12,213 nt of DNA from JACPNK01 sp964479745 (GTDB lineage: Bacteria > Patescibacteriota > Minisyncoccia > 2-02-FULL-40-12 > IGHO2-12-FULL-4), in contig CAYZNJ010000020.1 of NCBI GenBank assembly GCA_964479745.1, positions 1-12,213 of the forward strand, given 5' to 3'. Shown here piece after piece: positions 6,333-12,213 of the stretch. Both the position numbers and the translations under genes were made by a program. Numbering within the stretch: position 1 is the stretch's first letter; each line of letters begins with the position of its first letter. The notes below the pieces were generated by a model, which was not told where the DNA came from, searched no databases, and saw only the letters and a list, made by a program, of their open reading frames with translations.

Positions 6333-9300
6333 TTATCTTTCAAGCAGATCCACACTCAACCCTAAACCTTTAATTTCAGAAAGCAAAACCTTAAACGATT
6401 CGGGAATATGCGGCGCCCTGATTTCTTCGCCGTTAACTATATTTTCGTAAGTTTTGGCCCGGCCTAGAACATCGTCCGATTTGATAGTCAGCATTTCCTG
6501 CAAAGTATGGGAAGCGCCATAGCCTTCCAAAGCCCAGACTTCCATTTCGCCGAATCTTTGTCCGCCAAACTGGGCTTTTCCGCCCAAAGGCTGTTGGGTA
6601 ATCAAAGAGTAGGGGCCGATTGACCGCATATGAATCTTGTCTTCAACCATGTGGCTTAATTTCAAGAAATAGATTATGCCGACAGTTGATCGCTGATGAA
6701 ACGGCAAACCGGTTTTGCCGTTATAGAGCTGTATTTTTCCGTCTTCGGGCAAGTTAGCTTTTCTTAATTCCGTTTTTATAGCGCCCGGAGTCGGCCCGGC
6801 CATTGCCGGAACCGCAGCTTTATAGCCCAACTTTTGCGCCGCCCAACCAAGGTGAGTTTCCAAAACCTGGCCAATGTTCATTCTTGAAATAATACCCAGC
6901 GGGCTCAAAACCATATCTACTCTGCGTCCGTCCGGCAAAAAAGGCATCTCTTCTTCCGGCAAAATTGCCGAGATAACGCCCTTGTTACCGTGCCGGCCGG
7001 CCAGCTTGTCGCCGACCTGCACTTTTCTCATTTGAGCAATTGAAACTCTGATGGTCTTAATAACTCCCGCCGGCAGACGATCACCTTGATCGCGCGAGAA
7101 AACTCTGATGCCGACAACCCTCCCTTGCCGGCCGTAATCCAATCTTCTGGAAGAGTCTTTAACGTCGCGCGATTTCTCGCCAAAAATAGCTCTAAGCAAA
7201 CGCTCTTCAGCAGTCAAGTCGCTTTCGCCTTTAGGAGAAATTTTTCCGACAAGAATATCCTGCGAGCGGACTTCGGCTCCGATTCTAATGACACCTTCCG
7301 AGTCCAGTTCTTTTAGCCTTTCCTCGCCGACATTAGGAATGTCGTAAGTTGTAATTTCCGGACCAAGTTTTGTTTCGCGGACATCGGTGGAGTAGTCCTC
7401 TATATATAGGGAAGTAAAAACATCTTCTTTTACCAGTCTCTCTGAAATAACAATAGCATCTTCAAAATTGAGCCCTTCAAATGAAGCGAAAGCCACCAGT
7501 AAGTTAGTTCCTAGCGCCAGCTCGCCGCCATCCGTTGCTTGGCCGTCAGCCAGGACTTGCCCCTTTTTTATTTTTTCGCCTTTTTTAACGATAGGCCTTT
7601 GGTTAATCGCGGTGAAAGCGTTGGATTTGATAAATTTCGCCAGTTCATATTTTATTTTTTCTCCTTTTGCCGTTCTTAAAACTATATCAGAGGCGTCCAC
7701 GCTTTCTATCTCCCCGCTTTCGTCGGCAACCACAACCAAACCGGAGTCTCTGGCGACTTTTTCCTCAAGACCGGTGCCGACATAAGGCGCTTGCGGCCTG
7801 ATCAGCGGTTCAGCTTGGCGCTGCATGTTTGATCCCATCAAAGCGCGGTTGGCGTCGTCATGCTCCAAAAAAGGAATCAGGGAAGTTGCGGCTGAAAACG
7901 GCTGCTTGGGAGAAACATCAACAAAATCTATTTCTTTAATAGAAGCCAGACCGGCCTCACCATGAATACGAGCAGGAATTTTGTCCTCTTTAATACGGCC
8001 TTCGGGGTCGGTTTCAACACCTGCCGGAGCAATAATATATTTTTCTTCTTCGGTCGCATCCAAATATAAAACTTCGTTTGTAATTTTGCCGTTTTTAACT
8101 TTTCGGTAAGGACTCAAAATAAAGCCGAGCGGAGAAATTTTGGAGTATAAAGAAAGATAGCCCACCAAACCGATATTCGGTCCTTCCGGAGTCTGAATGG
8201 GACAAATTCTGCCATAGTGGGACGGGTGAACGTCTCTGACATCAAAACTGGCTCTTTCTCGGGTAAGACCACCGGGACCCATAGCCGACAAACGGCGCTT
8301 GTGCTCCAGTTCCGAAAGAGGGTTGTATTGATCCATGAATTGAGACAGCTGGCCGGAAGCAAAAAATTCTTTGAGCCTTGCCACAAAAGGCCGCGGATTG
8401 ATAAGCTGCGAAGGCAAAATTGTTTCAACGTCCATCGTGCTCATTCTGTCTTTAATGATTCTTTCCATTTGAGAAAAGGCTACTCTCATTTTATCCTGCA
8501 AGAGTTCACCTAAAACTTTTACCCTTCTGTTGCCAAGGTGGTCAATATTGTCGGAGTCGGCGGAAGGATTATTGTTCAATCTTATCAGTTCTTTCAATGT
8601 GTTGACGATGTCTTCCGGCTTAAGCGTGCGGTTTTTTTCCGAGATTTCAAAATTTGCGCCGAAACGCTGATTCATCCTGTGACGACCTACTTTTGAAAGA
8701 TCATAGCGAGAAAAGTTGAAAAACATATTATGAATCATCTGCTTGGAGTTCTCGGCAGTAGCCGGATCGCCGGGACGAATTCTCCTGTAGACTTCAACCA
8801 AACCCTCTTCTTCCGAAGTTGATGGATCTTGCGCCAAAGTGGCAAGAATATATTTCATGTTTTCGTCGGTATCAACATCAGCAAAAAGTTTCTTAATTTC
8901 GTCATCTTTTCTTATGCCAAAGGCTCTTAGCAAGCCTGTGGCCGGCACTTTTCTTTTGCGGTCAATTCTTACGGAAATTACGCCGCTGTTTTCCGTCTCA
9001 AATTCAAGCCAAGCTCCGCGTGAAGGCACAACTTTGGCGCTAAAAAGATTTCTCAAACCATTGGATCTGGCTACCGAGAAAAACACGCCCGGGCTTCTTA
9101 TCAGCTGTGAGATAACCACTCTCTCAACTCCGTTAATAATAAAAGTTCCCCTGGGCGTCATCAGGGGAAAATCTCCGAGGTAAAGCTCTTGATTAGTTAC
9201 TTTGCCAGTTCTTTTATTTTTTAGTTCAACTTTTATTCTAAGCGGCGCTTCGTAAGTAAGATTTTTCTCACGAGCCACCCTTTCTTCAAACTTCGGTTTT

Positions 9301-9491
9301 TCTAAAATGTAGTCTAAAAAATGAAGCTCAAATTCTTTTTCTGTCCAGTCTCTAACCGGAGAAATTTCTTTAAGCAGTTCTCTTAGACCCTCGTCCAAAA
9401 ACCACTTATAAGAATCCAACTGAACTTGAGCCAAATTTGGACCCTCAACAACATCCGGGCCGTATTTTGAAAACAGTTTTCTAGTAGCCAT
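6333..9491 (-). CDS. rpoB: DNA-directed RNA polymerase subunit beta
   Basis: This 1052-residue beta subunit of RNA polymerase is shorter than the 1342-residue Escherichia coli protein because the lineage-specific insertions are missing, but all core parts are present. The rifampicin pocket is intact at QLSQFMDQYNPLSE and HKRRLSAMGPGG, with D387, H397 and S402 matching E. coli D516, H526 and S531; the residue equal to N518 is Tyr (Y389). The catalytic-region GDKLAGRHGNKG has the conserved lysines K829 and K837. The C-terminal GGQRFGEMEVWALEGYGA clamp segment is present. The start MATRKLFSKYGPD is at ATG 9491; upstream GAAAG is a poor and distant ribosome-binding site. It is transcribed ahead of rpoC, probably from the promoter at 9665-9693, through a leader of about 165 bases in which I see no known leader element. 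Confidence 0.97.
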   Translation of the reverse strand: MATRKLFSKYGPDVVEGPNLAQVQLDSYKWFLDEGLRELLKEISPVRDWTEKEFELHFLDYILEKPKFEERVAREKNLTYEAPLRIKVELKNKRTGKVTNQELYLGDFPLMTPRGTFIINGVERVVISQLIRSPGVFFSVARSNGLRNLFSAKVVPSRGAWLEFETENSGVISVRIDRKRKVPATGLLRAFGIRKDDEIKKLFADVDTDENMKYILATLAQDPSTSEEEGLVEVYRRIRPGDPATAENSKQMIHNMFFNFSRYDLSKVGRHRMNQRFGANFEISEKNRTLKPEDIVNTLKELIRLNNNPSADSDNIDHLGNRRVKVLGELLQDKMRVAFSQMERIIKDRMSTMDVETILPSQLINPRPFVARLKEFFASGQLSQFMDQYNPLSELEHKRRLSAMGPGGLTRERASFDVRDVHPSHYGRICPIQTPEGPNIGLVGYLSLYSKISPLGFILSPYRKVKNGKITNEVLYLDATEEEKYIIAPAGVETDPEGRIKEDKIPARIHGEAGLASIKEIDFVDVSPKQPFSAATSLIPFLEHDDANRALMGSNMQRQAEPLIRPQAPYVGTGLEEKVARDSGLVVVADESGEIESVDASDIVLRTAKGEKIKYELAKFIKSNAFTAINQRPIVKKGEKIKKGQVLADGQATDGGELALGTNLLVAFASFEGLNFEDAIVISERLVKEDVFTSLYIEDYSTDVRETKLGPEITTYDIPNVGEERLKELDSEGVIRIGAEVRSQDILVGKISPKGESDLTAEERLLRAIFGEKSRDVKDSSRRLDYGRQGRVVGIRVFSRDQGDRLPAGVIKTIRVSIAQMRKVQVGDKLAGRHGNKGVISAILPEEEMPFLPDGRRVDMVLSPLGIISRMNIGQVLETHLGWAAQKLGYKAAVPAMAGPTPGAIKTELRKANLPEDGKIQLYNGKTGLPFHQRSTVGIIYFLKLSHMVEDKIHMRSIGPYSLITQQPLGGKAQFGGQRFGEMEVWALEGYGASHTLQEMLTIKSDDVLGRAKTYENIVNGEEIRAPHIPESFKVLLSEIKGLGLSVDLLER

Positions 9492-9664
9492 AATTTAGGA
9501 TACTTTCAAAACTATAAAAAGTACACAAAAAAGAGACTCCCATCCAAAGGACGGTTCTTTCTTGTCCAAAAAATTCTTTACTTGTCGTTTAAAATCGCCA
9601 AATTTAAGCCTTTTATGAACGTTTTGGCTGTCCGGTTTTAGCTCCAATTAAATACAGTAAGTCC

Positions 9665-9693
9665 ATTTTATTCCTTTGCAAAAAGTTTGTCAA
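9665..9693 (-). promoter_or_regulatory. Strong sigma70-type promoter for rpoBC
   Basis: On the minus strand a perfect -35 TTGACA (9688-9693) is followed after 17 bases by TAAAAT (9665-9670), 5 of 6 matches to the -10 consensus. Transcription would begin near 9658, leaving an untranslated leader of about 165 bases before rpoB. The -35 box directly abuts the three-way-junction repeat. The leader (9492-9657) contains only weak possible pairings such as GGAC/GTCC at 9549-9567. Confidence 0.75.
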
Positions 9694-9744
9694 CCCTGTT
9701 AAATCCCGCTCTTGCGGGAACCACAAAGTGGTTATTTAACAGGG
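9694..9744. repeat. Perfect three-way-junction inverted repeat between rodA and rpoB
   Basis: An 11-bp outer stem (9694-9704 with 9734-9744, CCCTGTTAAAT) encloses two adjacent hairpins with no unpaired bases between them: CCCGC/GCGGG at 9705-9718 with a TCTT loop, and AACCAC/GTGGTT at 9719-9733 with an AAA loop. One end touches the rodA stop codon (9745-9747) and the other touches the -35 box of the rpoBC promoter. No U-run follows on the minus strand, so it is not a standard terminator. It could be a REP-like element, an mRNA 3'-end protector for rodA, or a cruciform affecting the promoter. Confidence 0.8.
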
Positions 9745-10827
9745 TCAACCTCTGATTTTCATGCTCTCCAAAAGCCCAATTCCCAGACTTACTGAAACAA
9801 AAAAACTTCCACCATAACTTAGAAACGGAAAAGGGATTCCGGTAATCGGCAAAAGGCCCAAGTTCATGCCGGCGTTTACAAAAACATGGGAAAAAATAAA
9901 AGCAATCAAACCCACCGAAAAAAGCTTGGCAAAATTATTTCTTAAGCCAAAGCCAATTTTGCCGATTCTAAAAAACAAAAAAAGAAGCAAGGTAAATAAG
10001 CCCGTAGTTCCGGCAAAACCAAATTGTTCGGCAAAAGCCGCGAAGGCAAAATCTGTGTGAGCTTCCGGTAAAAATCCAAAACTAGACTGCGTCCCCTTGC
10101 CAAAACCATTGCCCCAAATAGAACCTGAACCAATGGCAATTTTTGATTGAATAATGCTGTAACCTTCGCCTTTGGGGTCAAGATAGGGATTCAAAAAAGA
10201 TATGACCCTGTTTTTCTGGTAAGGTTGCAAAAAAGCAAGCCATGCGACTAAAGCCACCAATACTCCGACAAGCAAAATTACAAGCAGATGTTTTCTCTTG
10301 ATGCCGGCTGCTAAAAGCATGGAAAGCCAGATTACAAAAAAAATGAAAGCCGAGCCCAAGTCCGGTTGTTTTAAAACCAAAAGAGCGGGTACGGCAACAT
10401 AGATTCCGGAAGCAATAATATGGTGGGCTCGATATATCTCAACGTGTTTTTGCGAAAAATATTTGGCCAGTAAAATAATAATGGCTATCTTAGCAAACTC
10501 CGATGGCTCCAGGCGAAAACTGCCGATAGTAATCCACGCATTGATTCCTCTAACCGACTTTGAAGCTAGAGAGATAAAAAGCAAAAGTATGCAGGCCAGA
10601 TAAAGAATAACCGAAGGCAAAGAGTGATTTTTAAAAATACGATAATCAAAAAGAGAGACCAGAAAAACAAAAACAACCCCTACTGCCAAAAAGAGCGACT
10701 GTTTGGCAAAAAACTGTTTTGCCGCCTCGCCGATCCCAAGTGTTGAAATTAAACCGACCAGCGCCAGCGCCAAAAAAGTAAAAAAAAGCCGCCAATCAAA
10801 TTTTCTTAAGAAAAGACGAGGGTTCAT
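9745..10827 (-). CDS. rodA: RodA/FtsW-family (SEDS) peptidoglycan glycosyltransferase, RodA-like
   Basis: The 360-residue polytopic membrane protein belongs to the SEDS family, which polymerises lipid II into glycan strands together with a class B penicillin-binding protein. It shows about ten hydrophobic segments and the family signatures RGINAWITIGSFRLEPSEFAK (near residues 93-113), KQPDLGSAF (153-161), GKGTQSSFGFLPEAHTDFAF (244-262) with the catalytic Asp at D259, and LPITGIPFPFLSYGGS near the C-terminus. The HTDF and GTQS form and the overall length favour RodA (cell elongation) over FtsW (division), though family assignment by eye is not absolute. Its ATG overlaps the stop of the upstream gene by ATGA (10824-10827), implying translational coupling. 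A nearby inverted repeat, TGGTATA/TATACCA (10828-10834 and 10854-10860), could form a hairpin just before the start codon. Confidence 0.9.
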   Translation of the reverse strand: MNPRLFLRKFDWRLFFTFLALALVGLISTLGIGEAAKQFFAKQSLFLAVGVVFVFLVSLFDYRIFKNHSLPSVILYLACILLLFISLASKSVRGINAWITIGSFRLEPSEFAKIAIIILLAKYFSQKHVEIYRAHHIIASGIYVAVPALLVLKQPDLGSAFIFFVIWLSMLLAAGIKRKHLLVILLVGVLVALVAWLAFLQPYQKNRVISFLNPYLDPKGEGYSIIQSKIAIGSGSIWGNGFGKGTQSSFGFLPEAHTDFAFAAFAEQFGFAGTTGLFTLLLFLFFRIGKIGFGLRNNFAKLFSVGLIAFIFSHVFVNAGMNLGLLPITGIPFPFLSYGGSFFVSVSLGIGLLESMKIRG

Positions 10828-11666
10828 TGGTATAACTGTTGGAATTTTTCCGGTATACCATATTTTCGGAGAAAATTTGAGTTTTCAAAAATGTTGGTGG
10901 TGGCTTCAACATCAATCCGATCCGGCGTTTCAGAAATTGGACTAACCCAGTCAACTTCAAAAAATCTGTCAGATTGAGTAGCGAGAGTCCTGGTGTCGGT
11001 TCGGTTTACCCCGATTGGGGTGTTATTCTTAAATATAACCACAACTACGTCAACCTTATCAAGGTCAAAATCGGAAGAGTTAAAAACATCTCCAGTAACT
11101 CTGGAAAAGACGCCCGGTTTGTTGTTTAAAAAGTAATCTTTGGACCTGACAACCAGTTTGACCTGCTGGCTAAAAATCCCCTGCAATTTTTGCCAATCTA
11201 CCTTTGTAATTTTTAGTTCAACACTGCTGGCCGGACCGCTGGTTTTCAAAAGAGGTTCGTAAATGTATTTCGTTTGGCCGGGAAGAATATAGAAAGAGTC
11301 ATTTTTAGAAACTAAGGTGTTGCCTTGGCTATCTAAAACTTTCAGCTCGTACTCCGTATTGCCTGAACCGAACTGGGTGTTAGGATTGGAAACTCTAAAA
11401 AGCGCGTCGTAATCCATCTTGCCGTTTATATCCCTGATTTTGAAAAGACGCGAGTCTAAAACCTTTATCGGCAGTAACGACTCAAGACAAGTGTTGCCGC
11501 AAACTTTGCCGCAGTCTACTCCTTCCTCTCCTTGATTTTGGATTTTATCAAAACAAGTTAGAGTTGGCTGAAAAGATTTATAAACCCAAAAACCTACAGC
11601 GCCAAAAACCACAACAAAGATTAAACCAAAAATGAGTTGTTTTAAGCCACGCGACATTAAAATCAT
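10824..11666 (-). CDS. Membrane-anchored protein with Cys-rich motif and probable FxLYD-like domain, function unknown
   Basis: The 280-residue product has one N-terminal transmembrane helix (about residues 10-29) with no clear cleavage site, so it is probably anchored with the bulk outside the membrane. Right after the helix comes a four-cysteine motif, C38-F-D-K-I-Q-NQGEEGVDCG with C52, C56 and C60, similar to the C..NQGE.GVDCGG.C motif seen in secreted proteins of CPR bacteria and archaea; it may bind metal or form disulfides. The remainder is beta-rich; GDVFNSSDFDLDKVDVVVVI followed by F-K-N-N-T-P-I-G resembles an FxLYD domain. I do not recognise a specific function. Overlap with rodA suggests an envelope role. 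ATG 11666 has a weak AGG upstream; ATG 11657 (MSRGLKQ) is an alternative start. Confidence 0.75.
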   Translation of the reverse strand: MILMSRGLKQLIFGLIFVVVFGAVGFWVYKSFQPTLTCFDKIQNQGEEGVDCGKVCGNTCLESLLPIKVLDSRLFKIRDINGKMDYDALFRVSNPNTQFGSGNTEYELKVLDSQGNTLVSKNDSFYILPGQTKYIYEPLLKTSGPASSVELKITKVDWQKLQGIFSQQVKLVVRSKDYFLNNKPGVFSRVTGDVFNSSDFDLDKVDVVVVIFKNNTPIGVNRTDTRTLATQSDRFFEVDWVSPISETPDRIDVEATTNIFENSNFLRKYGIPEKFQQLYQ

Positions 11667-11699
11667 TGTAGCCTAAAATAAACAAAAATTAAAACCATT

Positions 11700-11812
11700 A
11701 GTCTGGCGACGACCTACTTTTGCGGATAAACCGCTATCATCGGCCCTGACGTCTTTTACTTCTGTGTTCGGAATGGAAACAGGTAGGACAACGTCGGTAT
11801 AGTCACCAAGCT
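11700..11812 (-). rRNA. rrf: 5S ribosomal RNA
   Basis: On the minus strand this reads as a full 5S rRNA: the conserved CCATTCCGAACACAGAAGT core (near 11758-11776), the closing helix AGCTTGGTGAC with GTCGCCAGACT, and the AAAGTAGGTCG region. The ends are set from the terminal helix. An extra 7-bp flank pairing, CCATTAG 11695-11701 with CTAATGG 11811-11817, extends the stem as expected for a processing site. The minus-strand sequence after it is T-rich (TTTTAATTTTTG), so the extended stem may also help to end the rRNA transcript. Confidence 0.95.
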
Positions 11813-11887
11813 AATGGCTTTAATTTACCAAGGTACCAAATTAAGTATAAGTAAAATTTTAAAAGCTTAGTCTTGTAAGGAATATGC

Positions 11888-11907
11888 GAACCTATTTCAA
11901 TAGGTTC
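11888..11907. other. Hairpin in the 23S-5S spacer
   Basis: GAACCTATT (11888-11896) pairs perfectly with AATAGGTTC (11899-11907), leaving a tiny loop that would open to four bases. It lies in the roughly 107-base spacer between 23S and 5S and is a likely RNase III-type processing structure. No tRNA gene is present in the spacer. Confidence 0.6.
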
Positions 11908-11919
11908 TAGTCTCTTAAT

Positions 11920-12213
11920 AAGAAACCTGTTTGATCTATTAGTAATGCTCGGCTGAACGCCTTACGGCGCTTGCACCTGCATCCTATCAACGTGGTAATC
12001 TCCCACGGATCTTCGGACTTGCGTCCACGATACCTAATCTTGGGGCCCGCTTCGCGCTTATATGCTTTCAGCGCTTATCGGTCATGTACATAGCTACCCA
12101 GCAGTGCCGTTGGCACGACAGCTGGCACACTAGAGGTACACTCATTCCGGTCCTCTCGTACTAGGAACAACCCCCCTCAAGTATCAACGCCCGCACCAGA
12201 TAAGGACCAACCT
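11920..12213 (-). rRNA. rrl: 23S ribosomal RNA, 3' part
   Basis: The minus strand carries the last 290 bases or so of 23S rRNA; the rest lies right of the window. The sarcin-ricin loop AGTACGAGAGGACCGGAATG is at 12143-12162, and GTTGATAGG and ACTAATAGATC near the 3' end are typical. The exact end is estimated from the distance after ACTAAT in other bacteria and is uncertain by about 10 bases. No intervening sequence is seen in this part. Confidence 0.95.

Noticed and set aside
2689..9183. Several plus-strand open frames of 65-150 codons
   Set aside because: All lie opposite rpoC or rpoB coding sequence, have no homology I recognise, and arise from codon usage of the real genes.
11813..11919. 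tRNA gene in the 23S-5S spacer
   Set aside because: No cloverleaf, TTCRA arm or CCA end is visible; the only structure is the hairpin at 11888-11907.
1..12213. UGA recoding as in Gracilibacteria or Absconditabacteria
   Set aside because: TGA ends the target, rodA and the Cys-motif gene at sensible places, and conserved glycines are GGN and tryptophans TGG.

Overview
This window is most likely from a member of the Candidate Phyla Radiation (Patescibacteria; Parcubacteria- or Microgenomates-like), though no 16S is present to prove it. The evidence is: compact RNA polymerase subunits lacking the large proteobacterial insertions, a small membrane protein with a Cys/NQGE..VDCG motif of a kind I associate with these genomes, weak Shine-Dalgarno signals, and a diversity-generating retroelement (DGR) of the type common in this group. 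TGA acts as a normal stop, so it is not one of the UGA-glycine lineages.

Layout. Positions 1-2530 hold an apparently complete DGR except for the 5' end of the target gene, which runs off the window. In order there is the 3' part of a C-type-lectin-like target gene with a variable repeat (VR, 459-569), a hairpin-rich non-coding stretch (about 700-941), the template repeat (TR, 942-1052), a 17-bp hairpin, an accessory gene avd on the minus strand, and the reverse transcriptase gene on the plus strand. VR and TR differ at 23 of 111 positions, and 18 of those are TR adenines, the signature of adenine-directed mutagenic retrohoming.

From about 2610 to the right end, everything is on the minus strand. 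Read 5' to 3' in transcription order it is 23S rRNA (3' part), 5S rRNA, a membrane-anchored protein of unknown function, rodA, rpoB and rpoC. The unknown gene and rodA overlap by 4 bases. rpoB has its own good sigma70-type promoter behind a striking three-way-junction inverted repeat after rodA. The DGR and rpoC converge on a shared bidirectional terminator.

How it works together. The DGR target is diversified when TR RNA is copied by the RT-Avd complex with errors at A, and the cDNA replaces VR. The avd orientation is unusual: it is convergent with TR and divergent from RT, so the cassette seems to need three separate transcripts. The other notable find is a 112-bp inverted-repeat element, flanked by a TTCA duplication, inserted exactly at the rpoC start codon. 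Removing it in silico leaves rpoB and rpoC 7 bases apart with the rpoC ATG intact.
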